Below are positions 55,523 through 64,000 of a DNA stretch of 64,000 nucleotides, piece by piece. The notes under the pieces were generated by a model. It was not told the DNA's origin. It ran no database searches and saw nothing but the letters and a program-made list of their open reading frames with translations. Source of the DNA: Branchiostoma belcheri. Taxonomy: Eukaryota; Chordata; Leptocardii; Amphioxiformes; Branchiostomatidae. Each line of letters begins with the position of its first letter. The stretch's first letter is position 1. The stretch spans positions 510,554 to 574,553 of the forward strand of contig NW_017804009.1 in the NCBI RefSeq assembly GCF_001625305.1, given 5' to 3'. The translations under genes were made by a program, and so were the position numbers.

Positions 55523-55870
55523 TCACGAAGACCGACACGTTTTGGACTCTGTCTTCATCTGATGGTCATGTTTACGTTTATTACCCCTTTGTTTTAACTT
55601 AGGTACAGGTTTTCCATTGGAACAGCGTCTGCAACCACAAGAGTGCGTACAAGATCGATTTTTCTTTAAACCCCGACATTTTACATAGTTACAGTGTTTA
55701 TTCGCTTTCTTGTCAATTTTGCCACAACGACAAGACACAACAGACTCTACAGATGGCTCTACAGATGTATCATGGTGTTTTTCTATATTGTAGACCCTAG
55801 GTGTGTTTTGGGGTGGCACTGTGTCTAGGATTGCGGCATCAAAGTGGGGCAAAGACTGATCATGTATCAC
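55523..55870 (-). CDS. CXC (tesmin/TSO1-like) Cys-rich domain exon
   Basis: The frame contains SCRCGKIDKKANKHC, CRGLKKNRSCTHSCGCRRCS and a basic tail, the CxC-x(n)-C-x-C-x(n)-C-x3-C-x-C-x2-C-x-N pattern of CXC zinc domains that bind DNA. The frame stays open upstream (SSGTSHAAPSIFV) with no ATG at the ORF edge, so this is an internal or last exon. Such CXC domains occur in host chromatin proteins and in transposon proteins. Confidence 0.5.
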   Translation of the reverse strand: MIHDQSLPHFDAAILDTVPPQNTPRVYNIEKHHDTSVEPSVESVVSCRCGKIDKKANKHCNYVKCRGLKKNRSCTHSCGCRRCSNGKPVPKLKQRGNKRKHDHQMKTESKTCRSS

Positions 55871-55975
55871 AAATATTGAGGGCGCTGCGTGACTTGTTCC
55901 AGACGACGGTGTTATATTTCTATTTGCCTGCGTTATTGAAATGATTGATCAGGTAGAGCAGGCGAAACTACTATT

Positions 55976-56215
55976 CTACTCACAGGCTTTTTTCGCCTTC
56001 ACGAATTCTTCGATCGGCAACGTCATGTCAGCCTTGAGGGTGACAGTTGTGACAATGTCACTGAAGGGGCGAGGTGTCTCCCCCAGAAGCTTCCCACTTT
56101 CCGGGTCGACTTCCCGTTCGTACACCCCTGTGTCTTTGTCTGCCTCAAACCATACCAGACGCAGGGTCTCCCGGGCTGGGTTAACGGAGACGACCTGCCC
56201 AAACCACGGCTCCAT
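55976..56215 (-). CDS. SH3-like module exon, copy 1
   Basis: MEPWFGQVVSVNPARETLRL, VWFEADKDTGVYERE, and DIVTTVTLKADMTLPIEEFV, ending AAAGCCT|gtgagt (a strong donor). It is paralogous to the exon at 57744-58058. The minisatellite at 56236 abuts its 5' side. Confidence 0.45.
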   Translation of the reverse strand: MEPWFGQVVSVNPARETLRLVWFEADKDTGVYEREVDPESGKLLGETPRPFSDIVTTVTLKADMTLPIEEFVKAKKACE

Positions 56216-56235
56216 GTCTTCGCCGTCGTTGGCCT

Positions 56236-56715
56236 CTTCGCAAGGCAGAGGATATATACTCTCACTGGAAGGCAGAGGATATATACTCTCACTGGAAGGC
56301 AGAGGATATATACTCTCACTGGAAGCCAGAGGATATATCCTCTCACTGCAAGGCAGAGGATATATCCTCTTACTGGAAGGCAGACGATCCTCTCACTGCA
56401 AGGCAGAGGATATATCCTCTCACTGGAAGGCAGAGGATATATACTCTCATTGGAAGGCCAGAGGATATATACTCTCACTGGAAGGCAGAGGATATATACT
56501 CTCATTGGAAGGCCAGAGGATATATCCTCTCTCTGGAAGGCCAGAGGATATATGCTCTCACTGCAAGGCGAACAGATGTATCCAATCACTGGAAGACCAG
56601 AGGATATATCCTCTCACTGGTAGGCCAGAGGATATATCCTGTCACTGGAAAGCGAAAAGATATATCCGATCACGGGACGGCTAGAGGATATATTCTTGCA
56701 CTGGAACGCTAGCCG
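56236..56715. repeat. 27-bp minisatellite with palindromic core, about 17 copies
   Basis: Units like GGCAGAGGATATATACTCTC-ACTGGAA; many copies carry GAGGATATATCCTC, a perfect 14-bp palindrome. Frames open on both strands are repeat artefacts. Confidence 0.9.
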
Positions 56716-57743
56716 TATCCTTCCTTAGCCTTGTACCAATGTATGCGGACATTTTCGATTAATTTCAAAACGGCTTACTTAATTTCAATGGCTGAATTTA
56801 TCTTAGATGAGAAAAATATGCATTAAAGTTGTGATACAATGAATAACATCCACGTCATGTCAAAGCGGAAATCTTGATTTTAACAAATGAAACTTTAAAC
56901 TTGCCTTAAAACAGGGTGAACTTAACAAATACTTCCGACAAACATGTTAACAAAAACGCACTATGCAATGTCTAAGAATTTCAGCGCCACCTACTGGTGA
57001 ATACTCAGTAGAGAGTACAGATCACAGATAGGTTATGATTGATCTAAAAAGTGAAAGATATCTATTGTAAGAGGCTAAAGCATTGAATGTTAGCTTATGA
57101 ACTGCGTATAAACTCGGTGCCATGGATCAGGGCTAGTTTGAAGCCCAGAAAAAGCACATTGTTTGATCAGATTTGGCTATACAATCGATTATACAAACAA
57201 TACAAAGCACACTTCGGTCAGCAAGAAACTAAGCGACTCTCGTCCAACTTCAACTTAAAGCAGAGATTGTGAGAAGTGAGCTATTAGCGAAGTATTGAGC
57301 ACATGATATGCCATAGTGCATGTAAGAAATTACCTTGACCGTAAAGTACGGACATGCACTGATACCGCATGTTCATCTGAAAACTAAGATGAACACGGAC
57401 ATGTGATACCGCATGTTCATCTGAAAACTAAAGATGAACATAAACATAAATAACGTTACATCCTTTTTTTAGCATTGGAATTTTACCACTTCTTTACGTT
57501 CTAAGCTTCAGCTTCTAAGGCATCAGAGAATACAAAATAGCCTTATTAATGTCTACTGTATAAACTACAAAAAAAAAAAACAGGGCAATACATGCCAACT
57601 TGCCCTGGGTGCTAACTACGAACTATCTGACTACTACTGAGCGAATGAAACAAAACCCAAACTCCTTCGTTTGTAACCATTTGTAACAAGATAAATTAAA
57701 ATGAGTGGCAGACCACACTACTAGACAGAAAAGGAATGATAAA

Positions 57744-58058
57744 CTACTGTTTCACTTGTGGTTTTACGGCGTTCAACGCCTTACACATGTCTTCTACGGA
57801 CAGTGTCATGTCTTTTGACATGTTTACAGTGGCGACAATCTTCTTGTACTCTATGATGTCGTCCTCGAGGGGACTGTCGGACCCCTTATGCAACTCCCTC
57901 ACGTATACCCCATTAACATTATCATACCACCGTACAGTAAGGCGTTTTTTGGCGGGGTCGTCGGCGATGACTTTGCCGAACCAGGGCTCTACATCTTCCC
58001 CGGTCTTGGCCTTTCCGGACATCACGACGAACTCCCCGTATTGAGCAATGTTAACAAC
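57744..58058 (-). CDS. SH3-like module exon, copy 2
   Basis: TTTATTCTAG precedes VVNIAQYGEFVVMSGKAKTG, EDVEPWFGKVIADDPAKKRL, TVRWYDNVNGVYVREL, then DDIIEYKKIVATVNMSKDMT, LSVEDMCKAL and TAG. The shared motif with copy 1 is (M/V)EPWFG(K/Q)V...VY-x-RE...DMTL. The layout (barrel strands then a C-terminal helix) fits a BAH/Tudor-like reader. It ends with a stop, so this is the last exon of its gene, or a truncated copy. Confidence 0.5.
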   Translation of the reverse strand, partial: VVNIAQYGEFVVMSGKAKTGEDVEPWFGKVIADDPAKKRLTVRWYDNVNGVYVRELHKGSDSPLEDDIIEYKKIVATVNMSKDMTLSVEDMCKALNAVKPQVKQ

Positions 58059-58945
58059 CTAGAATAAAGTTAAACTATTTGAATAATAAAAGAAAAGGCT
58101 TACATTGACACACTTAATCCCGGTGAAAGTAGGTAGCAAGACAACAAACGTAACGATTCCCCGAAGAAACGTTTGCAAACAAGTGGTAAGAAAACCAAGT
58201 TAACGCCGAACACAATCAATGGCTCCAAAGAAGTCAACAGCGAGGTCTTAGAAGCAGGTGTGTACCATATCACCGGTGACCATATGCAACTTTCGTCCCT
58301 ATACACAACCACACACCTACACCAATGTTGCCAACTGTTCAGTCACTACAAAGCGCAAAATCATATACATGTATAACCTTAAATAACCAGACTACACCAA
58401 CAATGACAATCCACTATGTCTTTCTCAAGACAACATAGCTCCACCCATTCCCTTCACGTGGCTGCCATATATAAACGAATTGTTTCATACTTCTTGAAAT
58501 CACAAAAAAAAAAAACATGCATCAACTTTCTGCCCTAATTATACATGGTACCTACATATGAGTATTCTATCCCACCCATTCAAGAGAGTAGATGATTCCA
58601 ACATTGCTCACATCCTCTTATACAACTCAAAGCCCACTGTACTAAATATCTTCACCAAAAGTCACTATACTTAGGCACTACCTACATATATGTGCATCAT
58701 CTTTCTGGTCAAAATACATGAGGTTCCTTCCATTTTCATATTCCTACCACACAAGACAGCAAACAACCCTCAACAACTAGAGCACAACCAACCACAAATG
58801 AAACTGGACTGGACAATTTGTACTTTCTGTTATTATCATTATTGATGGTATCCCAATTTTACTGTTTGTATGTTACTGTTGTGTTTTGTTGTGTAAAACA
58901 GGGCCCCATTGAAAAGTGAAATTACATGTATTTCCTTTATTTCAG

Positions 58946-59076
58946 GGTACAAGGCCATGCTAGCAGACATGGAATATGCTGTCAATAGGCTGGACATGGA
59001 AGGATTGGAATGGCTGACACTTGAGGAGGAATTGCTGATGGAGGTTTTGCTGACAACGGAACGGACTGACATCTGA
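58946..59076 (+). CDS. Terminal-type exon, unit 1
   Basis: TCCTTTATTTCAG precedes YKAMLADMEYAVNRLDMEGL, then EWLTLEEELLMEVLLTTERT, DI and TGA. A short acidic helical C-terminus, phase 1 at the start. The matching exon in unit 2 is 60631-60761. Function unknown. Confidence 0.45.
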
Positions 59077-60023
59077 ACTTATGCATGCCACAACTCTCAT
59101 AGAAGAATAGGAATGGCTGAAACTTGAGGAGAAATCGCTGATGGAAGTTTTGCTGACAATGGAACTTACGCATGCCACAACTCTCATCCTGCGAAGCCAT
59201 GGTCTGCCTACAACTATCTGTCCTGCCTCAGACTGCGCTCTTCTATAGCCGTGAACATTCTAATCTACACTACTGAACGTTTAATAGCTTTTGTGGAAGT
59301 ACTTTACCTTTAAACCCCCTTGTTATTACATGCAACGTAGCGGAGGAACAGCCAACCCCAGAGCAGCGGAGGCCAAAGCACTGGGGTAAAAAAGAAGACG
59401 GGGCCGACATGTGAATGGCTACAGTCTGGAAAGGAGAAAGATAACCTGGATGCGAGCACAATCAAAGCCTTAATGCACAAAAGCAATACTCCTGCCCATT
59501 TTGCTGTGAATATGTGCTAGAAGAATGTTTTTTGGACCTACACTAGTCAGCAGAAATGTAAGGTGGAAACAAGGGAAACTGCAGCTAAACGAAAGCAAAG
59601 TAGAGAAGATCCAAAATTATGTGAGTAGGCATTACCGCTTGGACAAATCAACTTTTTAAGAAACCTGGCGTAACTGTAGAAGCCGTATCGACCATTAGGT
59701 GTTCCTGAGGAGGAAACTGAGCTATGACATGTGCAGCAGTAATATTTATACATGTACTTTCAAACAAGCCAAACAAGAAGTATACCTACTTCCCCATCAT
59801 AGACACTATGAAAACCCTCAAATAAAATGGAAAAAAAAACAACAAAGTAGTATTTTTTCCCATTTTATTTGTATTAGATGCAGTATTGTATTTTGCATTT
59901 TCAAGAGTTTGAACTGAGCCATTTGGATACCGGTTGTCAACTATGTCAGAGAGAATAACTTTTGTACTTTTTCCCATTTTTGTAGTTCCAAGTATTTTAT
60001 ATTTATAGTTTATATTTCTACAG

Positions 60024-60203
60024 AGAACTGGGGTGGACTTCAGCCACATTGATACAAATGTGGACGCTACGATAGACGGGCTGAAGAAACTGAAGGAGAC
60101 ACCTGGCCCCAACTTCAGGGGACTGGATGCCTTCCTGGAGAAGAATGCGACCGTGGCGAACATTGAGTACACACCTGCTGACTTGGACCAGTTCATGAAG
60201 AAT
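60024..60203 (+). CDS. Internal exon, unit 1
   Basis: TTTATATTTCTACAG precedes GVDFSHIDTNVDATIDGLKK, LKETPGPNFRGLDAFLEKN and IEYTPADLDQFMKN, then gtaagt. A 60-codon helical segment, phase 0 at both ends. Its phase does not match the exon at 60631 (phase 1), so a small exon is missing between them or splicing is different. Unknown family. Confidence 0.45.
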
Positions 60204-60630
60204 GTAAGTGGCTAATTATCAAAACTAAACTAATTGAAAAAATATCTAACAATGCATACCAATTACATATACACAGGTGGGCCATAGGGATGAAACAGGT
60301 GGGCCATAGGGATGAAACAGGTGGGCCATAGGGATGAAACGAAGGGATTTTTTTAAATCTTCAGGTACAATTTCGGGCAGCAGATAGGGCAAGAGTTCAC
60401 TCCACAGACCTGCTCTGTCGTATTCACCGGGCAAGAGAAGATTCAGGGCAGAATGAGGCAGAGAGATTGAATGCATCTATGGGTATTGATATTCAAGATA
60501 TTTCTCATGCAACATATTCTTATATTGAACGCTAGCTACGAATCTGTGTGCCTTTTCTCTATCATTGCTTTAATCGACTACCTATGCAGTACATTATTTA
60601 ATGAAATTACATGTATTTCCTTTATTTCAG

Positions 60631-60761
60631 GGTACAAGGCCATGCTAGCAGACATGGTCCATGCTGTCAATAGGCTGGACAGGGAAGAATTGGAATGGAT
60701 GACACTGGGGGAGGAATTGCTGATGGAGGTTTTGCTGACAACGGAACGGACTGACATCTGA
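60631..60761 (+). CDS. Terminal-type exon, unit 2
   Basis: Copy of 58946-59076: YKAMLADMVHAVNRLDREEL, EWMTLGEELLMEVLLTTERT, DI, TGA. A few substitutions and no break. Confidence 0.45.
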
Positions 60762-61605
60762 ACTTATGCATGCCACAACTCTCATCCTGCGAAGCCATGA
60801 TAAGCCTACAGCTATCTGCTCCGCCTGAGCTCTTCTGTAGTCTTGCCGCAAACTTTCTACATCTACACTACTGAATGTTTAACAGCTTTTGTGGAACTAC
60901 TTTACCTTTAAACCCCCTTGTTATTACATGCAACGTAGCGGAGTGGCGGAGGAACAGCCAAACCCCAGAGCAGCGGAGGCCAAAGCACTGGGGTAAAAAA
61001 GAAGACGGGGCCGACATGTGAATGGCTACAGTTTGGAAAGGAGGAAGATGACCTGGATGCGAGCACAATCAAAGCCTTAATGCACAAAAGCAATACTCCT
61101 GCCCATTTTGCTGTGAATATGTGCTAAAAGAATGTTTTTTGGACCTACACTAGTCAGCAGAAATGTAAGGCGGAAACAAGGGAAACTGCAGCTAAACGAA
61201 AGCAAAGTAGAGAAGATCCAAAATTATGTGAGTAGGCATTACCGCTTGGACAAATCAACTTTTTAAGAAACCTGGCGTAACTGTAGAAGCCGTATCGACC
61301 ATTAGGTGTTCCTGAGGAGGAAACTGAGCTATGACATGTGCAGCAGTAATATTTATACATGTACTTTCAAACAAGCCAAACAAGAAGTATACCTACTTCC
61401 CCATCATAGACACTATGAAAACCCTCAAATAAAATTTTTTCCCATTTTATTTGTATTAGATGCAGTATTGTATTTTGCATTTTCAAGAGTTTGAACTGAG
61501 CCATTTGGATACCGGTTGTCAACTATGTCAGAGAGAATAACTTTTGTACTTTTTCCCATTTTTGTAGTTCCAAGTATTTTATATTTATAGTTTATATTTC
61601 TACAG

Positions 61606-61785
61606 AGAACTGAGGTGGACTTCAGCCACATTCATACAAAGGTGGACGCTACGATAGACGGGCTGAAGAAACTGAAGGAGACACCTGGCCCCAACTTCAG
61701 GGGACTGGATGCCTTCTTGGAGAAGAATGTGACCGTGGCGAACATATAGTACACAGCTGCTGACATGGACCTGTTCATGAAGAAT
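61606..61785 (+). pseudogene. Internal exon, unit 2, with a stop
   Basis: Copy of 60024-60203 with several changes; GAACATTGAG has become GAACATATAG, putting a TAG at 61747-61749. The splice signals are kept. Confidence 0.55.
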
Positions 61786-61892
61786 GTAAGTAGCTAACTA
61801 TCAAAAGTAAACTATTAAATTGTAAAAAAAAAGTATCTAACTAATATAAAAATAGCCAACATGTCTATCAATGTTTGCACAGGATAAAACAA

Positions 61893-62024
61893 GAGAATAA
61901 AGAAGACAGCTCCTCAGACGAGGGTTACACTTTCCATGTGGCAGACATTCCCGGCAAATCAAAGCTTCCTCATGCAAGGGTACTGATTGGCAAAACAGAT
62001 GTAACCTTCTTGATTGACGCATGA
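61893..62024 (+). mobile_element. Retroelement aspartic protease fragment
   Basis: Reads YTFHVADIPGKSKLPHARVL then IGKTDVTFLIDA and a TGA where the catalytic-site Thr/Gly would be. The layout is that of a Ty3/gypsy retropepsin start. Dead fragment. Confidence 0.45.
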
Positions 62025-62116
62025 GCTAGCATAAACATCTAGACTGTTACTTGTAATGATGGTCCGGACATCTTTCCCCATAACACATTAATGATTTTCT
62101 TTGCCTATCGTTTCAG

Positions 62117-62277
62117 TGAAGCTGTATCAAAGCTTCGGGAAGAGGGTGAAAGAAGGGCCAGAGCTTTTTAAGGATGCAATGGAAGCTGCCACTAAGCATC
62201 CTCCTCCATTTGTGCTGAAGGTGGGAGTTTGGTCACCCCTGGCAACAAACCCAGCCGTTGCTATCCTGCCGATGTGA
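62117..62277 (+). CDS. Terminal exon, unknown
   Basis: GCCTATCGTTTCAG precedes KLYQSFGKRVKEGPELFKDA, MEAATKHPPPFVLKVGVWSP and LATNPAVAILPM, TGA. Phase 1 at the start. It may be the real last exon of the gene whose parts are duplicated upstream. Confidence 0.4.
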
Positions 62278-62353
62278 GGAATGTTTGACCCTAATTTGTT
62301 CATCACAACACTGTGTACTTTGTTATGCCATTATGGTCAGGAGAGGCTACTCT

Positions 62354-62625
62354 GAGTTCCATCGCCAGACAGCAGGACCTGGGGAGTTCCATCGCCAGAC
62401 AGCAGGACCTGGGGAGTTCCATCGCCAGACAGCAGGACCTGGGGAGTTCCATCGCCAGACAGCAGGACCTGGGGAGTTCCATCGCCAGACAGCAGGACCT
62501 GGGGAGTTCCATCGCCAGACAGCAGGATCTGGGGAGTTCCATCGCCAGACAGCAGGACCTGGGGAGTTCCATCGCCAGACAGCAGGACATGGGGAGTTCC
62601 ATCGCCAGACAGCAGGACCTGGGGT
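62354..62625. repeat. 30-bp minisatellite, nine copies
   Basis: The unit GAGTTCCATCGCCAGACAGC-AGGACCTGGG repeats almost perfectly. Being divisible by three it leaves five frames open; these phantom proteins are not genes. A single half unit (ACCTGGGGAGTTCC) recurs at 63189. Confidence 0.95.
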
Positions 62626-62639
62626 AGCCTGGGTTCCAG

Positions 62640-64000
62640 ACCCATAGCACACTGGACACAAATATCTCAGTGAGCCTGGGTCTGGTAGGGTCAGATAGAC
62701 CTGCCACTCGAACGCTCAGTATCTGAGCGTAAGGCCCCATTGGTGGCACAGCAGGAAGCAATTTTACACCTCTGCTATGATTGGTTAAAGAGTCCCAGCT
62801 GGATCTTTGAATCTTCACCAGCAGATGAGATAAAACTGTAGATAAGGTGTATTTTGTCCTAATGTGTTAGAGGACTGTTACCTAAACAAACAGGAAAGCC
62901 TGGGTTGTACACTACTTCTACTGTTAAATTAAGTTTTGCTGTTATTTTGGAAAATAAACTCCAAATACATCTAGAAAGTTGACTGGTTAATGATTAACTG
63001 TTGAGCCCAAGATTGTCTCCTACCGACCAATGGTGATACCATGTAACAGGCTACCTGTGGTGTGAGGGGTCATCAATCACAGCTTCTCCTCCCTATGCTC
63101 GAGAGCCTTTCCTAAGAGACCCTGCCAGACCCTTGCACACTGAGATATTTTGTGTCCAGTGTGCTTTGGGTCTGGCATCCAGGCTAGACCTGGGGAGTTC
63201 CAGCTTACGCATTAGGACGCCAGTAAAAAATATCCCCACCTCAAGACCAGACGTTCCACGTGAACCCCACATCGTCACTACTTTTTGCAGGATCCTCGCC
63301 GAAGGAATCATAATTTCACCCAGAATTGATAGTATCAAGGTCCCTTAGAACTTATTTGAGCGCAAATAATGACATTTTGAGACTTAAACCAGAGATTTAC
63401 CGTCCAAAAGACACAGCAAAACATTACAAACATTACCATTTTGGAGAAACATAGCCGCAAGGGATTGTGGGATGATGTAATCGGCGATTGCGTACGTTTT
63501 ACCCCTGACCTCTTCCCAACACGCCTGTGAAGTTTCATGCATCGGTTGTAATCTTCGCGTCCTGTCCGCTTAATCGCGCTCTTGGCCACTTAGTGGCGTG
63601 GTGGCAGCTCGGTGGGTCACGTATACCCCAGGATTTCCATCCGACATCTCAAAACGTCAAGAGACACGACTTCAAAGACGGGACGCTTTTCGCAGCCGAC
63701 TGGTTGACACAGCATGAGTTAATTTCCTGGACTCGGGGTTTGATTCCCCTCCTTTAACCGCCAGAAGGTCCCCTGGTCTGCCGATCATCCTTTCGCAGAA
63801 TCTTCGCTTCAGTCCCGACGACAGGGTCCCCAGAAGACGATAGGAGCAGTTCAGCGTGACTCTGACACCCAGGAAAACGAGTTCCAGGTTAATTCCGTCC
63901 ACATGTGCAGCTAGCAGTCGTCATATTTCCTTTGTCTGCAGTTCCTCGCACGCACTCGTGTTGCTTGTGCCCACATCCCGAAGAGGACGGCTCCCGGTGA
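62640..64000. other. No gene recognised
   Basis: Contains two inverted copies of a short segment: GTGTGCTATGGGTCTGG-like words at 62640-62700 and TGTCCAGTGTGCTTTGGGTC at 63150. Otherwise open frames without recognisable domains. Confidence 0.35.

Larger units (their letters stand above)
58922..61800 (+). repeat. Tandem duplication of a 1.2-kb two-exon unit
   Basis: 58922-60215 and 60601-61800 are collinear and nearly identical over long stretches (GTACAAGGCCATGCTAGCAG; CTTTAAACCCCCTTGTTATT; ACAAGAAGTATACCTACTTC). The first unit has an additional 80-bp internal repeat of its exon end (59096-59180). Confidence 0.9.

Noticed and set aside
56023..56589. 188-aa ORF of YILCLPVR-type repeats
   Set aside because: Reading of the 27-bp minisatellite.
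62303..62818. Five overlapping ORFs of 100-170 aa on both strands
   Set aside because: All are produced by the 30-bp minisatellite, whose unit is a multiple of three.
63690..63760. GGGTTTGATTCCCC as a tRNA T-arm
   Set aside because: A T-arm-like stem exists, but no cloverleaf can be drawn around it.

Overview
This is a eukaryotic, almost certainly lancelet (Branchiostoma-like), genomic window. The main evidence is a minus-strand gene that combines fucolectin, C-type lectin, kringle, LDL-receptor class A and somatomedin B modules with a seven-transmembrane receptor, a kind of domain shuffling typical of amphioxus. Other support comes from spliceosomal introns with GT-AG borders, abundant short-intron genes, CA microsatellites, and decayed retro- and DNA transposons. 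The genus is an inference; no marker gene fixes it. There are no operons, Shine-Dalgarno sites or CRISPR arrays, and I found no rRNA or tRNA gene.

Region by region. 0-16 kb (mostly + strand) is a graveyard of broken exons and transposon relics: a trihelix/Myb-SANT domain with an internal stop, LINE reverse transcriptase, Ty3/gypsy Gag-protease and Pol pieces, a PHD-like piece, a RING-H2 gene with a frameshift, a Maverick-type PolB fragment, and several local duplications. 16.6-17.7 kb (- strand) holds a secreted protein with six LDLa repeats that is broken by two frameshifts and a stop. 17.8-20.7 kb holds little except one foldback element.

21.06-32.76 kb (- strand) is the centrepiece: a 14-exon gene whose exons I could join at GT-AG sites into one continuous 4,473-nt reading frame (1,490 aa plus stop). 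The order is signal peptide, fucolectin, C-type lectin, kringle, hevein-like Cys module, three LDLa, two kringles, somatomedin B, a Cys-rich ectodomain, a class B/adhesion-type 7TM and a Thr-rich tail. Nearly all module borders are phase 1. A palindromic RFX X-box with a CRE-like site lies about 180 bp upstream of its ATG.

32.2-34.9 kb carries several MITE-like inverted repeats. 35-43 kb is sparse, with one acidic/coiled ORF region (37.7-38.6 kb) that shows an exon duplication. 43.9-50.8 kb is a mosaic of duplicated Gag fragments, exons resembling the DUF6729 family, an assembly gap (20 N) and perfect 60-bp repeats. 51-58 kb has minisatellites, SH3-like/CXC exons and a LINE fragment. 58.9-62.3 kb contains a tandemly duplicated two-exon unit on the + strand. 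62.35-62.63 kb is a 30-bp minisatellite.

Only the receptor gene looks fully intact. Several other breaks sit in short A-runs, so some 'pseudogenes' may be sequence errors rather than dead genes.
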